Assembly (NCBI GenBank): GCA_913775305.1 | Contig: CAJYIY010000032.1 | Coordinates: 1 to 53,970 of the forward strand | Direction of reading: 5' to 3' | From: an uncultured Erwinia sp. | GTDB lineage: Bacteria > Pseudomonadota > Gammaproteobacteria > Enterobacterales > Enterobacteriaceae | Length of the DNA stretch: 53,970 nucleotides | In this document: piece after piece, positions 1-12,265 of the stretch | How the letters are laid out: each line of letters begins with the position of its first letter | Position numbering within the stretch: position 1 is the stretch's first letter | Notes under the pieces: model-generated | The model's input: only the letters and a program-made list of their open reading frames with translations | The model's database searches: none | Told to the model about the DNA's origin: nothing | Translations under genes and position numbers: made by a program

Positions 1-14
1 GTCATCGCCCACCA
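1..14 (+). tRNA. 3' end of a tRNA, probably tRNA-Val (partial)
   Basis: The first 14 bases read as the 3' half of an acceptor stem ending in CCA. They stop four bases before an intact tRNA-Lys. In E. coli the lysine tRNA at this locus follows a run of valine tRNAs whose 3' ends are nearly identical to this one. The rest of the gene lies outside the window, so the amino acid is inferred from synteny and the acceptor sequence only. Confidence 0.55.
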
Positions 15-18
15 TTTC

Positions 19-94
19 GGGTCGTTAGCTCAGTTGGTAGAGCAGTTGACTTTTAATCAATTGGTCGCAGGTTCGAATCCTGCACGACCCACCA
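19..94 (+). tRNA. tRNA-Lys (anticodon UUU)
   Basis: This 76-nt cloverleaf has acceptor stem GGGTCGT pairing with ACGACCC, D-arm TTAGCTCAGTTGGTAGAGC, an anticodon stem at 45-49/57-61 with loop CTTTTAA (anticodon TTT at 52-54), the T-loop GTTCGAATC, and an encoded CCA end. It corresponds to lysV of the E. coli valUXY-lysV cluster. A terminator follows, so it is the last gene of its transcript. The sequence downstream is ordinary core DNA, so no element is integrated here. Confidence 0.97.
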
Positions 95-101
95 GTGTAA
101 G

Positions 102-125
102 AAGGCGCCCTAAAGGCGCCTTTTT
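102..125 (+). terminator. Intrinsic terminator of the tRNA operon
   Basis: An 8-bp stem (102-109 with 115-122), loop CTAAA, and a T5 tract at 121-125, starting 8 nt after the CCA of tRNA-Lys. Confidence 0.9.
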
Positions 126-322
126 GCCGTCTGCGATTCAGGCAGGGTTCGAGCCTGCGGCAGGTTCGGGTCGAACGCAGTGAGACAACGTTGCATCCGT
201 CACCTTTCATCCCAACCTCTGAATTCATCACAAAAATCCAGACTGCCCCTGATCCGTCTCCCCTGCCGTGGCCTTTCCGCCAGCTAGCTCCCATTGCGGC
301 ACCGGCATTAACCATCGTCGGG

Positions 323-1243
323 TTAAAACGGCGGTGCTATGCTGCGCTGCGCGGTTAATATTGCAGCCTGCTGACGGACCTCCTGCCAGATAGCTTCTGC
401 GGCGGGCGTCAGCGAACGGTTCTTACGCCTGACCAGCATAATGGTGCGGTTGATTTCTGGTACCATCCTTCTGACCATCAACGGCCTTCCCTGCGGCAGT
501 GGCAGCGCAAGGGCGGGAAGAATGCTGATGCCAATTCCCGCCTCCACCATCGGATAGAGGGTTGCCGGATGGCCAATTTCCTGAGCGATTTCCGCCTTTA
601 CCTGCTGCTGCTGCAGCGCTTCATCGATTAATACGCGGCTTCCGGAAGCGTAGTCCTGGAGCACCAGCGTGCGCTGATTGAGCATATGCCAGTGAATGGT
701 TTGCTGCTGCGCCAGGGCGTCATCCATGCGGCACAGCAGCAGAAAGGGCTCATCAAGAATCGCCTCGCACTGCAAGTCGTCGGAATGCAGCGGGCCAATC
801 ACGATGCCGAAATCGACTTCCGCATTGCGGATGCTTTGCAGCACCCACTGCTGCGGGCGATCGCGCAGCATTACCCGGATTTCGGGGTAGTTCAGCTGTC
901 CGGCGGCCAGGCACTGCGGCATCAGATGCGCAGAGATGGTCTGGCTGGCGGCCACCCTCACCGTACCGCTGCGCTGCTGACCGTAGCTACGAACGTCGAG
1001 CAGCGTGTTGTTCAGCTCCTCCAACAGGTGCTCCAGCCTGCTGGCCAGCTGTTCTCCAGCTTCAGTCAGGATAACTTCGCGGGTGGTGCGGTCAAGCAGG
1101 CGAATACCCATCTCCGCTTCCAGCTCTTTAATACTGTGGCTGACCGCAGACTGGCTAAGGCCGATGGTCTGCCCGGCCTGGCTGAAACTGCCCTGGGCGG
1201 CAACCGCTACAAAGACCCGAAGCTGGCGCAGCGTGTAATTCAT
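323..1243 (-). CDS. yfeR: LysR-family transcriptional regulator YfeR
   Basis: A 306-residue LysR-type regulator. The N-terminal winged helix-turn-helix covers about residues 3-62 ([19 protein letters not shown] then [14 protein letters not shown]), and a periplasmic-binding-protein-like effector domain follows from about residue 90. It is divergent from yfeH across 94 bp, the usual LysR arrangement in which regulator and target share a control region. In Salmonella YfeR is known to control yfeH and to respond to osmolarity; that role is assumed here from synteny. The ATG at 1243 puts the HTH at the normal distance from the N terminus. Confidence 0.88.
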   Translation of the reverse strand: MNYTLRQLRVFVAVAAQGSFSQAGQTIGLSQSAVSHSIKELEAEMGIRLLDRTTREVILTEAGEQLASRLEHLLEELNNTLLDVRSYGQQRSGTVRVAASQTISAHLMPQCLAAGQLNYPEIRVMLRDRPQQWVLQSIRNAEVDFGIVIGPLHSDDLQCEAILDEPFLLLCRMDDALAQQQTIHWHMLNQRTLVLQDYASGSRVLIDEALQQQQVKAEIAQEIGHPATLYPMVEAGIGISILPALALPLPQGRPLMVRRMVPEINRTIMLVRRKNRSLTPAAEAIWQEVRQQAAILTAQRSIAPPF

Positions 1244-1337
1244 CGATTCACCTCATATATTCATTCAATAAATCAATTTTATTTCTAAACCCGGGCATCG
1301 CACAATAGCCGGATGTTTCTATAACAAGGCTTTAACA

Positions 1338-2351
1338 ATGGGTAAATTTCGTCTCGATCCGCTGATGGTAAAACTGATCGTCACCGTCCTGCTGGCTTCA
1401 TTTCTTCCTGCTCGCGGCCACTTCGTCGATTTTTTTGAATGGCTGACCACCGCCGCTATCGCCCTGCTGTTCTTTATGCACGGTGCCAAGTTATCACGAG
1501 AAAAGATCATCGCCGGTGGCGGCCACTGGCGGCTGCATCTGTGGGTGATGTTCAGCACCTTCGTTATCTTCCCGGCACTGGGTATGCTGCTGGTCTGGTG
1601 GCATCCACTGCCGCTCAGCACTGAGATTTATACCGGCTTTATGTATCTGTGCATTCTGCCCGCTACCGTCCAGTCCTCTATTGCACTGACGTCGCTGGCC
1701 GGTGGCAACGTTGCCGCCGCCGTCTGCAGTGCGTCGGCATCCAGCCTGCTGGGAGTATTTATTTCTCCGCTACTGGTGGGTCTGCTGATGAACGTGCACA
1801 GCGATGCCGCCAGCGGTAGCGCAGAGCAGATCGGTAAAATTATGCTGCAGCTGCTGGTGCCGTTTATCGTCGGGCATATTTCCCGTCGCTGGATTGGCGC
1901 GTGGGTGGAAAGAAACCGCAAGCTCATCGGTCACACCGATCAGGCATCGATTCTGCTGGTGGTCTATTCCGCCTTCAGTGAAGCGGTAGTTAACGGCATC
2001 TGGACCCGCGTAGGCGTCAGCACTCTGCTGTGGATCGTAGTGGGTAGCCTCGTTCTGCTGTTCCTGATCCTCGTCATTAACGTTGTTGCGGCGCGTCTGT
2101 TTGGCTTTAATCGGGCGGACGAAATCACCATTCTGTTCTGCGGTTCGAAGAAAAGTCTGGCAAACGGGGTACCGATGGCGAATATCCTGTTCCCGTCCTC
2201 GGCGGTGGGAATTATCGTACTGCCGTTGATGATCTTCCACCAGGTGCAGCTGATGGTGTGTTCGATGCTGGCACAGCGTTATAAAAAGTCTGGCGAGAAG
2301 CTGGCAGCGCAGTCGGCAGCCGGTAAGCCGCTGGTGGAGTCGCAGAAGTAG
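1338..2351 (+). CDS. yfeH: Bile acid:sodium symporter family protein YfeH
   Basis: A 337-residue inner-membrane protein of the SBF-like/BASS superfamily with about nine to ten hydrophobic segments. The first segments lie at residues 10-25 and 34-48, and the conserved polar stretch CGSKKSLANGVPMA, typical of YfeH-type carriers, is near residue 270. The true substrate of this subfamily is not established. The short divergent spacing from yfeR suggests YfeR control. An AAGG ribosome-binding site precedes the ATG. Two hairpins follow the stop. Confidence 0.88.
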   Translation: MGKFRLDPLMVKLIVTVLLASFLPARGHFVDFFEWLTTAAIALLFFMHGAKLSREKIIAGGGHWRLHLWVMFSTFVIFPALGMLLVWWHPLPLSTEIYTGFMYLCILPATVQSSIALTSLAGGNVAAAVCSASASSLLGVFISPLLVGLLMNVHSDAASGSAEQIGKIMLQLLVPFIVGHISRRWIGAWVERNRKLIGHTDQASILLVVYSAFSEAVVNGIWTRVGVSTLLWIVVGSLVLLFLILVINVVAARLFGFNRADEITILFCGSKKSLANGVPMANILFPSSAVGIIVLPLMIFHQVQLMVCSMLAQRYKKSGEKLAAQSAAGKPLVESQK

Positions 2352-2431
2352 TACCATCCGGCACGCGTCGAGTGCTGAGGGGATTTTCCGATTGGATAAT
2401 CCCGCTACGCAACGCAGAGTGAAAATCAGGG

Positions 2432-2484
2432 TTCGCCTGCACCCCGCAGGCGAAAGGCACAGCCGGGCAGAACACCCGGCTGTG
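2432..2484. terminator. Two tandem hairpins between convergent yfeH and ypeB
   Basis: Hairpin one pairs 2432-2440 with 2446-2454 (9 bp, loop ACCCC). Hairpin two pairs 2458-2467 with 2475-2484 (10 bp, loop CAGAACA). Three bases separate them and both are perfect. Neither has a T tract on either strand, so they could be Rho-assisted, bidirectional 3'-end stabilisers rather than classic intrinsic terminators. Confidence 0.6.
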
Positions 2485-2539
2485 CCACACTGTTGGGTAT
2501 GCAATATGTACCAGCCAGGGATCACACTGTCGCGCCCTG

Positions 2540-2755
2540 CTACCCCCGCTTCAGCGGTTTAACCAACCCTTCCAGCCCCTCAATCTTGATTGCCAGCGTA
2601 ATCTGCATCAGCTCACCGAGCCTGCCCGGCGGAAACTCCCCCTTACGGGCAAACCACAGCAAATAGGCTTCGGGCAGGTCGATCAGCACCCGCCCTTTGT
2701 ATTGACCAAACGGCATTGCCCGGTTGGCAATCTCAACCAGCTGTTCCTTTTCCAT
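2540..2755 (-). CDS. ypeB: DUF3820 family protein YpeB
   Basis: A small cytoplasmic protein of unknown function, 71 residues from the ATG at 2755, very similar to E. coli YpeB (72 residues). Conserved parts are MPFGQYKGR, LPEAYLLWFARK and GELMQITL. The ATG begins one base after the ligA stop, so translation is probably coupled to ligA. A GTG three codons upstream would overlap ligA but matches the family start less well. It is always found with ligA in enterobacteria, but no role has been shown. Confidence 0.88.
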   Translation of the reverse strand: MEKEQLVEIANRAMPFGQYKGRVLIDLPEAYLLWFARKGEFPPGRLGELMQITLAIKIEGLEGLVKPLKRG

Positions 2756-2756
2756 G

Positions 2757-5836
<3,080 letters not shown>

Positions 5837-6057
5837 TGTATTCTCTGTTGTTCCAATACCTTGCCACCGCGGCAAACTTTATCCTCTAACTGTATTTGCC
5901 CGAGTACACAAGTGCAAGTCTGTGCAGTATTTTCTGACAAATATCCCGATCCGAGGACGCTTTTTTGCTGTAATTTCGCGCAATCCTGCCCTGGAAAGCG
6001 CAAACAGCTGGGTTATGATAGCCGAAACCAGCATGTGAATAGGAGATAAAGCATTCC

Positions 6058-6819
6058 ATGGTACTAAATAATTCTACCCAAAGTCATAACGGCATCCATT
6101 ACTTTGCCCTGGGCTGGCAGCTCATTCGTCTGCCGGGCATTCGCCGCTATGTCATTTTGCCGCTGCTGGTCAATTTCCTCCTGATGGGGGGAGCCTTTAT
6201 CTGGCTGTTTGCCCGTCTCGGTCAGTGGATCCCCGAGCTGATGGCAATGGTCCCCGGCTGGCTACAGTGGCTCAGCTATCTGCTGTGGCCGCTGATCGTG
6301 CTCTCTATTATTCTAGTCTTTAGCTATTTTTTCTCCACTCTCGCTAACTGGATTGCAGCACCCTTTTGCGGCCTGCTCGCCGAGCAGCTGGAAGCGAGGC
6401 TTACCGGTCAGCCTCTGCCTGATAGCGGCTGGTCGGCAATCGTGAAGGACTTCCCGCGTATAATGAAACGCGAATGGCAGAAACTGGCCTATTATTTACC
6501 CCGCGCCATTGTGCTGCTGTTGCTCTACTTTATCCCGGGTTTTGGTCAGACCGTGGCCCCCGTGCTGTGGTTCCTGTTCAGCGCCTGGATGCTGTCTGTC
6601 CAGTACTGTGACTATCCCTTCGATAACCACAAGGTCAGCTTTGCCCGGATGCGTTCAGCCCTTCGGCAGAATAAAACCGACAATTTGCAGTTCGGCGCAC
6701 TGGTCAGTTTATTCACGCTGATCCCGATTCTGAATCTGGCTATCATGCCGGTCGCTGTCTGCGGTGCGACCGCGATGTGGGTGGATCGCTACCGCGCCAC
6801 GCTGGGCCTGACCCGTTAA
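6058..6819 (+). CDS. cysZ: Sulfate transporter CysZ
   Basis: High-affinity sulfate uptake across the inner membrane for cysteine synthesis. The protein has 253 residues with hydrophobic segments at about 30-52, 72-105, 145-185 and 205-235. Family-typical stretches are [34 protein letters not shown] and [12 protein letters not shown]. The AGGAG ribosome-binding site lies 12 nt before the ATG, rather far. A strong terminator separates it from cysK, so the two are separate transcripts. Confidence 0.95.
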   Translation: MVLNNSTQSHNGIHYFALGWQLIRLPGIRRYVILPLLVNFLLMGGAFIWLFARLGQWIPELMAMVPGWLQWLSYLLWPLIVLSIILVFSYFFSTLANWIAAPFCGLLAEQLEARLTGQPLPDSGWSAIVKDFPRIMKREWQKLAYYLPRAIVLLLLYFIPGFGQTVAPVLWFLFSAWMLSVQYCDYPFDNHKVSFARMRSALRQNKTDNLQFGALVSLFTLIPILNLAIMPVAVCGATAMWVDRYRATLGLTR

Positions 6820-6833
6820 TCCCAACCCCGTCA

Positions 6834-6879
6834 CTGACGCTGCGACAAGAGTCAGCGCGGCCTGCGCAGCGTCAGTTTT
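6834..6879 (+). terminator. Terminator of cysZ
   Basis: An 11-bp perfect stem (6834-6844 with 6865-6875) encloses a 20-nt loop that can pair further. A TTTT run follows at 6876-6879, 15 nt after the cysZ stop. Confidence 0.8.
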
Positions 6880-6958
6880 AGCTATATGCCATTTCGGCAG
6901 GGCTTATTTCAGCAGAACATATCTATATACGATTTCTTCACTTCCTTGATAAGTTGAA

Positions 6959-6979
6959 CACGGTATGCTCTAGACCGTG
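6959..6979 (+). promoter_or_regulatory. cysK promoter region with an ACGGT/ACCGT inverted repeat
   Basis: A -10-like TATGCT (6964-6969) overlaps an inverted repeat CACGGT-N9-ACCGTG (6959-6964 with 6974-6979), 31 nt before the cysK start. No good -35 box is seen, which fits a CysB-activated promoter (known for cysK in E. coli). A similar repeat lies upstream of cysP. The CysB site itself cannot be fixed by eye. Confidence 0.4.
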
Positions 6980-7009
6980 CCCAATATTTCATACAGTTAA
7001 GGACAGGCT

Positions 7010-7981
7010 ATGAGTAAGATTTATGAAGACAACTCGTTAACAATCGGTCATACGCCGCTGGTTCGACTGAACCGCATCGGTAATGGACGCATTCTGGCGA
7101 AAGTTGAGTCACGCAACCCAAGCTTCAGCGTCAAATGCCGTATCGGTGCCAATATGATTTGGGACGCAGAGAAACGCGGGATTCTTAAACCCGGCATTGA
7201 ACTGGTTGAGCCAACCAGCGGCAATACGGGTATAGCTCTGGCCTACGTGGCGGCGGCTCGCGGTTACAAGCTGACGCTGACCATGCCGGAAACCATGAGC
7301 GTGGAGCGTCGCAAGCTGCTGAAAGCGCTGGGTGCCAACCTGGTGCTGACCGAAGGCGCTAAAGGGATGAAGGGCGCGATTGCCAAAGCGGAAGAAATTG
7401 TCGCCAGCAATCCCGATAAGTTTGTTCTGCTGCAGCAGTTCAGCAACCCGGCCAACCCGGAAATTCATGAAAAAACCACCGGCCCCGAAATCTGGGAAGA
7501 TACCGATGGTGAAGTCGATGTGTTTATCGCGGGCGTAGGTACTGGCGGAACGCTGACCGGCGTCAGCCGCTACATCAAGAACACCAAAGGCAAAAAAGAG
7601 CTGATTACCGTCGCGGTTGAGCCAACCGACTCACCGGTCATTACTCAGGCGCTGGCCGGTGACGAAATCAAACCGGGTCCACACAAAATTCAGGGCATCG
7701 GTGCAGGCTTTATACCGGGCAACCTTGATCTGAATCTGGTTGACCGCGTAGTTGCTATCTCAAACGAAGAAGCGATCTCTACCGCACGTCGCCTGATGGA
7801 AGAGGAAGGTATTCTGGCCGGTATCTCTTCCGGTGCCGCGGTGGCCGCTGCGCTTAAGCTGCAGGAAGACGACGCTTTCGCTGACAAGAATATTGTGGTG
7901 ATCCTGCCCTCTTCCGGCGAGCGCTATCTTTCCACCGCACTGTTCGCCGATCTGTTTACGGAAAAAGAGCTGCAGCCGTAA
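7010..7981 (+). CDS. cysK: Cysteine synthase A (O-acetylserine sulfhydrylase A)
   Basis: A PLP enzyme that makes L-cysteine from O-acetylserine and sulfide. It has 323 residues, as in E. coli. The PLP lysine is K42 in SVKCRIG, the substrate loop is TSGNTG near residue 69-74, and the phosphate-binding loop is GTGGT near 177-181. The pocket that binds the CysE C-terminal tail is in the usual fold. The ATG follows GGACAGGCT. It ends in a strong terminator and is probably transcribed alone. Confidence 0.97.
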   Translation: MSKIYEDNSLTIGHTPLVRLNRIGNGRILAKVESRNPSFSVKCRIGANMIWDAEKRGILKPGIELVEPTSGNTGIALAYVAAARGYKLTLTMPETMSVERRKLLKALGANLVLTEGAKGMKGAIAKAEEIVASNPDKFVLLQQFSNPANPEIHEKTTGPEIWEDTDGEVDVFIAGVGTGGTLTGVSRYIKNTKGKKELITVAVEPTDSPVITQALAGDEIKPGPHKIQGIGAGFIPGNLDLNLVDRVVAISNEEAISTARRLMEEEGILAGISSGAAVAAALKLQEDDAFADKNIVVILPSSGERYLSTALFADLFTEKELQP

Positions 7982-8003
7982 ACACCGATGCGCCAGTCTG
8001 TTT

Positions 8004-8031
8004 AAAAAAGCACCCAAAGGGGTGCTTTTTT
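8004..8031 (+). terminator. Terminator of cysK
   Basis: GCACCC (8010-8015) pairs with GGGTGC (8020-8025), loop AAAG, with an A6 tract before and a T6 tract after (8026-8031). The A and T runs would also let it stop transcription from the other strand. Confidence 0.92.
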
Positions 8032-8374
8032 GTGGAGTACGTCAAACTTTTACCATCCTGCAGATTGCTTTTACCCTCCAGTGTCTGGTATTTAAGCTGC
8101 CAATTATTTTGATCCGTAAAATTAATCACCGCGTGACCTGGATCGTGCTGAATCGTTTTACTGATTTGGCGCACGGCGTCAAATAGCGGCATAATGAAGT
8201 GTGGAAAAGCGAGAGATGAATCGCAGATTTTCTCTCAGCCTGAGCTCCACCTTATCAGCGCATTTTTTGGCGAGTCTCAGTACCAAGCCAGCGCGACTCA
8301 TACCGGCTAAGGTTCCGGCATTCGCCTGAACTTTAGGCTCACAACACCAAACCAAATTAAGTTGGGGAAATAGC
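8032..8374 (+). promoter_or_regulatory. ptsH upstream region (343 bp, no gene)
   Basis: No supported gene is present. A promoter candidate has TTGGCG (8166-8171) and CATAAT (8190-8195) with an 18-bp spacer; the surrounding AGCGGCATAATG is also seen before E. coli ptsH. A weak CRP-like element, CGTGA-N6-TCGTG, lies at 8132-8147. The last 20 bases before the ATG (AAGTTGGGGAAATA) match the conserved ptsH leader and ribosome-binding site. E. coli ptsH has several promoters and CRP sites; the others were not resolved here. Confidence 0.5.
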
Positions 8375-8632
8375 ATGTTCCAGCAAGAAGTTACCATCAC
8401 TGCGCCAAACGGCCTGCACACCCGCCCTGCTGCTCAGTTCGTTAAAGAAGCGAAAGCGTTCTCTTCTGAGATCACCGTGACCTCTAATGGTAAATCTGCC
8501 AGCGCTAAGAGCCTGTTCAAGCTGCAGACTCTGGGTCTGACTCAGGGCACCGTTGTTACCCTGTCTGCTGAAGGTGAAGACGAGCAGAAAGCGGTTGAGC
8601 ATCTGGTTAAACTGATGGCCGAGCTCGAGTAA
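8375..8632 (+). CDS. ptsH: Phosphocarrier protein HPr
   Basis: Carries phosphate from Enzyme I to the sugar-specific EIIA proteins of the PTS. It has 85 residues, as in E. coli. The phosphorylated residue is His15 in GLHTRPAA, and the Ser46 region reads [13 protein letters not shown]. It is the first gene of ptsH-ptsI-crr, but ptsI starts 270 bp downstream instead of the few dozen bases seen in E. coli. Confidence 0.98.
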   Translation: MFQQEVTITAPNGLHTRPAAQFVKEAKAFSSEITVTSNGKSASAKSLFKLQTLGLTQGTVVTLSAEGEDEQKAVEHLVKLMAELE

Positions 8633-8902
8633 CAGCACGGTCGTTTTTCCTTCATCCAGCGTTGAATCCTGGCTGAATATCACCGCGTGGCTTACCTGCC
8701 ACAGTGCGGCAGGACAAAAGTCAGCGGGTATACTGTAGGTATCTTGATCGCGGACAGCATGTCCGCGCTAATGCTTCCATAAAATATCCAAAAGCTGACA
8801 AGACCGGCCGCAGACAACGTCAGGCACGCTGCATGAATTAACCGATGCAGTCATCAGCGGTTCAGCGCTTTCGATGATTATCAGAGACAGAAAGGTAGGG
8901 TT
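8633..8902 (+). promoter_or_regulatory. Long ptsH-ptsI spacer with hairpins and possible promoter
   Basis: No reading frame is supported. The spacer contains CCTGCC/GGCAGG (8695-8700 with 8708-8713) and an 8-bp hairpin with a 3-nt loop (8749-8756 with 8760-8767). A -10-like TATACT at 8729-8734 lies between them, with no clear -35. The final bases (AAGGTAGGGTT) match the conserved ptsI ribosome-binding region. Confidence 0.5.
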
Positions 8903-10630
8903 ATGATTTCAGGCATTTTAGCATCACCGGGTATCGCTTTTGGCAAGGCTCTTCTGTTGAAAGAAGATGAAATTGTCATTAACCGGAAAAAGATTTCTGC
9001 CGATCAGTGCGATCAGGAAGTTCAACGTTTTCTTGATGGTCGTAAAAAAGCGGCTGAGCAGCTGGAAGCGATCAAAATCAAAGCCGGGGAAACCTTCGGT
9101 GAAGAGAAAGAAGCGATCTTCGAAGGCCACATCATGCTGCTGGAAGATGAAGAGCTTGAGCAGGAAATCATCGCCCTGATTAAAGACGAGCATGCAACTG
9201 CCGACGCTGCTGCCTTTTCCGTCATTGAAGGCCAGGCAAAAGCCCTGGAAGAACTCGATGATGAATATCTGAAAGAACGTGCTGCTGATGTTCGCGACAT
9301 TGGTAAACGCCTGCTGCAGAACATTCTGGGTCTGAATATCGTTGACTTAAGTGCGATCAACGAAGAAGTACTGCTGATTGCCAAAGATCTGACGCCGTCA
9401 GAAACCGCGCAGCTGAACCTGAACAAAGTGCTGGGCTTTATTACTGACATCGGTGGTCGTACTTCACACACCTCTATCATGGCTCGCTCCCTGGAGCTTC
9501 CGGCCATCGTCGGTACCGGCGATGTTACCAGCCAGATTCAAAACGATGACTATGTGATTCTGGATGGCGTCAATAACAAGGTTTACGTTAACCCAACGTC
9601 TGACGTCATTGATGAACTGAAAGCGGTTGCCCATCAGTACAACTCTGAAAAAAACGAGCTGGCTAAGCTGAAAGACCTGCCGGCTGTCACCCTTGATGGT
9701 CACCAGGTCGAAGTTTGTGCCAACATTGGTACCGTACGTGACGTTGCTGGTGCAGAGCGCAACGGTGCTGAGGGCGTGGGCCTGTATCGTACCGAGTTCC
9801 TGTTTATGGACCGTGAGTCGCTGCCGTCGGAAGATGAGCAGTTCCAGGCGTACAAAGCCGTTGCCGAAGCCGTTGGCGCACAGGCGGTGATTGTGCGTAC
9901 CATGGATATCGGCGGCGACAAAGATCTGCCGTACATGAATCTGCCAAAAGAGGACAACCCGTTCCTTGGCTGGCGCGCGATCCGTATCGCCATGGACCGT
10001 CCTGAAATTCTGCATGCGCAGCTGCGTGCCATCCTGCGTGCTTCCGCGTTTGGCAAACTGCGCATCATGTTCCCGATGGTGATTTCCGTTGAGGAAGTGC
10101 GCTTCCTGAAAGCCGAACTGGAGACCCTGAAAGCCCAGCTGCGTGAAGAAGGCAAGGCCTTCGACGAGAAGATTGAAGTGGGCATCATGGTGGAAACTCC
10201 GGCGTCGGCGGTGATCGCTCACCATCTGGCAAAAGAAGTTGATTTCTTTAGTATTGGGACAAACGACCTGACGCAGTATACTCTGGCTGTTGATCGTGGT
10301 AACGATCTCATCTCCCATCTCTACAATCCGATGTCTCCATCCGTTCTGACGCTGATCAAGCAGGTTATTGATGCTTCTCACGCTGAAGGTAAGTGGACCG
10401 GTATGTGCGGTGAGCTGGCAGGCGATGAACGTGCTACACTACTGCTATTGGGAATGGGGCTGGATGAGTTCAGCATGAGCGCCATTTCTATTCCACGCAT
10501 CAAAAAAATTATTCGTAATACGAATTTTGAAGACGCGAAGGCGCTGGCAGAGCAGGCTCTGGCGCAACCAACGGCGGACGAGTTGATGAACTTGGTCAAC
10601 AAGTTCATTGAAGAAAAGACACTCTGCTAA
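8903..10630 (+). CDS. ptsI: PTS Enzyme I (phosphoenolpyruvate-protein phosphotransferase)
   Basis: Takes phosphate from PEP and passes it to HPr. It has 575 residues, the E. coli length. The HPr-binding helical domain comes first, then the swivelling domain with phospho-His189 in [17 protein letters not shown]-binding TIM barrel follows, with GLYRTEFLF, the [15 protein letters not shown] segment and the proton-donor Cys502 in MCGELAGD. It may share a transcript with ptsH, although the 270-bp spacer leaves room for its own promoter. Confidence 0.98.
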   Translation: MISGILASPGIAFGKALLLKEDEIVINRKKISADQCDQEVQRFLDGRKKAAEQLEAIKIKAGETFGEEKEAIFEGHIMLLEDEELEQEIIALIKDEHATADAAAFSVIEGQAKALEELDDEYLKERAADVRDIGKRLLQNILGLNIVDLSAINEEVLLIAKDLTPSETAQLNLNKVLGFITDIGGRTSHTSIMARSLELPAIVGTGDVTSQIQNDDYVILDGVNNKVYVNPTSDVIDELKAVAHQYNSEKNELAKLKDLPAVTLDGHQVEVCANIGTVRDVAGAERNGAEGVGLYRTEFLFMDRESLPSEDEQFQAYKAVAEAVGAQAVIVRTMDIGGDKDLPYMNLPKEDNPFLGWRAIRIAMDRPEILHAQLRAILRASAFGKLRIMFPMVISVEEVRFLKAELETLKAQLREEGKAFDEKIEVGIMVETPASAVIAHHLAKEVDFFSIGTNDLTQYTLAVDRGNDLISHLYNPMSPSVLTLIKQVIDASHAEGKWTGMCGELAGDERATLLLLGMGLDEFSMSAISIPRIKKIIRNTNFEDAKALAEQALAQPTADELMNLVNKFIEEKTLC

Positions 10631-10674
10631 GGCCCCGAGACGGCTCGCCCAATATTACTGCTTAGGAGAAGAAC

Positions 10675-11178
10675 ATGGGTTTGTTTTCAAAACTTTTTGG
10701 CGATAAGTCAGATTCTGCATCTGGCGCGATTGAAATCGTAGCCCCCCTGTCTGGTGAAATCGTCAATATCGAAGACGTTCCGGACGTTGTGTTTGCAGAG
10801 AAAATTGTTGGCGACGGCATCGCTATCAAACCTTCTGGCAATAAAATGGTCGCCCCCGTTGACGGCACCATCGGTAAAATTTTCGAAACCAATCATGCGT
10901 TTTCCATCGAGTCCGACAGCGGTATTGAGCTGTTTGTTCACTTTGGTATTGATACGGTAGAGCTGAAAGGCGAAGGCTTTAAGCGCATCGCTGAAGAAGG
11001 TCAGAAAGTGAAGAAAGGTGACGTCGTCATCGAATTCGATCTGCCTTTACTGGAAGAGAAAGCGAAATCAACGCTGACGCCAGTGGTGATCTCAAACATG
11101 GATGAGATCAAAGAGCTGACTAAACTGACCGGTAGCGTTACCGTTGGTGAAACGCCGGTTATCCGCATCAAGAAGTAA
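10675..11178 (+). CDS. crr: Glucose-specific EIIA component (EIIA-Glc)
   Basis: Passes phosphate from HPr to glucose-type EIIBC permeases. By its phosphorylation state it controls adenylate cyclase and inducer exclusion. It has 167 residues, against 169 in E. coli; the difference lies in the variable N-terminal tail (residues 1-19), which forms a membrane-binding helix. The two active-site histidines are H74 (TNHAF) and H89 ([10 protein letters not shown]). The start is 44 nt after ptsI with a GGAGAA ribosome-binding site. A strong terminator ends the operon. Confidence 0.98.
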   Translation: MGLFSKLFGDKSDSASGAIEIVAPLSGEIVNIEDVPDVVFAEKIVGDGIAIKPSGNKMVAPVDGTIGKIFETNHAFSIESDSGIELFVHFGIDTVELKGEGFKRIAEEGQKVKKGDVVIEFDLPLLEEKAKSTLTPVVISNMDEIKELTKLTGSVTVGETPVIRIKK

Positions 11179-11195
11179 ACCAGCGCGGATGATCC

Positions 11196-11229
11196 AAAAA
11201 GCCCCCTGATTTTTCAGGGGGCTTTTTTT
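11196..11229 (+). terminator. Terminator of ptsHI-crr
   Basis: A 9-bp stem (11201-11209 with 11214-11222), loop TTTT, flanked by A5 and T7 runs. Confidence 0.95.
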
Positions 11230-11308
11230 ATGGCCGCCAGCCAGCACGGCGTCAGCGAAAAGGCGAGGGAGAGCCTCCCCTGTTCGCCATCAGCACGGAG
11301 ATGCCGAA

Positions 11309-12187
11309 TCAGTAAACGCCGGTGGAGAGATAGCGATCGCCACGATCGCAAATGATAGCCACCACCACGCTGCCGGGATTCGCCCTGGCAACGCGCAGGG
11401 CACCGGCCACTGCACCGCCTGAGCTGACGCCAGAGAACACGCCTTCGCGCTGCGCCAGCTGCCGCATGGTCTCCTCTGCTTCCTGCTGCGACATATCCAT
11501 CACCTCATCGACCAGCTCCGGGCGGAAAATGCCGGGCAGATAGGCCTGCGGCCAGCGTCGGATACCAGGGATGCTGCTGCCTTCGGAAGGCTGTAGTCCG
11601 ATGATTTTCACCGCTTCGTTCTGTTCTTTCAGGAAACGGCTCACGCCGGTAATGGTCCCGGTGGTCCCCATGCTGGAGACAAAATGTGTCACCCGGCCCG
11701 CCGTCTGCTGCCAGATTTCCGGGCCGGTCGTACGATAGTGACCCAGCGGATTATCGGCATTATTAAACTGGTCGAGCACCTTGCCCTCACCGCGCGCGGC
11801 CATCTCACTGGCCAGATCGCGCGCCCTCTCCATGCCCTGTTCGCGGCTGACCAGGATCAGCTCTGCGCCATAGGCACGCATTGCCGCCTGCCGCTCAATG
11901 CTCATGTTATCCGGCATCAGCAGCCTGAGTGCATAGCCTTTCATTGCTGCAATCATCGCCAACGCAATACCGGTGTTGCCGCTGGTCGCTTCAATCAGCA
12001 CGTCGCCGGGCTGGATTTCTCCGCGCAGTTCAGCCTGCTGGATCATCGACAGCGCCGCCCGGTCTTTTACCGAGCCGGCAGGATTGTTCCCTTCCAGCTT
12101 CAGCCAGATTTCGCTGCCGTTTTCCGGGCCAAGACGCTGAAGTTTGATCAGCGGAGTGTTACCAATGGTCTGTTCGAGAGTGGTCAA
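11309..12187 (-). CDS. cysM: Cysteine synthase B
   Basis: A PLP enzyme that can use thiosulfate as well as sulfide, giving S-sulfocysteine, which fits its place after the thiosulfate importer genes. It has 292 residues, against 303 in E. coli. The sequence ends at RYLSTGVY and lacks the last eleven residues of the E. coli protein. The PLP lysine is K41 (GSVKDRA), with TSGNTG near 68-73 and the GTTGT loop near 173-177. No ATG or GTG fits the family start; the codon at 12187 is TTG, a rare initiator. It lies 78 nt after cysA. Confidence 0.94.
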   Translation of the reverse strand: MTTLEQTIGNTPLIKLQRLGPENGSEIWLKLEGNNPAGSVKDRAALSMIQQAELRGEIQPGDVLIEATSGNTGIALAMIAAMKGYALRLLMPDNMSIERQAAMRAYGAELILVSREQGMERARDLASEMAARGEGKVLDQFNNADNPLGHYRTTGPEIWQQTAGRVTHFVSSMGTTGTITGVSRFLKEQNEAVKIIGLQPSEGSSIPGIRRWPQAYLPGIFRPELVDEVMDMSQQEAEETMRQLAQREGVFSGVSSGGAVAGALRVARANPGSVVVAIICDRGDRYLSTGVY

Positions 12188-12265
12188 AGTCCGGTTCCAG
12201 GCATGAAATAAACGGGGCCGGAAAGATCCAGCCCCTGTAGGTAAAAGAGTGAGCTAAGAAAAATA

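Noticed and set aside
25..315. 96-codon minus-strand frame over the tRNA-Lys gene
   Set aside because: Its C terminus is the translated antisense of the tRNA, a common artefact; it has no ribosome-binding site or domain.
19..322. Possible integration of a mobile element at tRNA-Lys
   Set aside because: The tRNA is followed by its terminator and then by core gene yfeR; no integrase or duplicated tRNA end was seen.
686..1288. 200-codon plus-strand frame opposite yfeR
   Set aside because: Lies entirely antisense to the LysR gene with low-complexity composition; the yfeR frame has clear family motifs.
1770..2525. 251-codon minus-strand frame antisense to yfeH
   Set aside because: No recognisable domain; the opposite strand encodes a conserved membrane carrier.
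7956..8421. Two short minus-strand frames in the ptsH upstream region
   Set aside because: No ribosome-binding sites and they overlap the cysK terminator and ptsH; the region is better explained as promoter DNA.
9464..10381. 305-codon frame antisense to ptsI
   Set aside because: Long open antisense frames are expected opposite highly biased genes; no motif or start signal.
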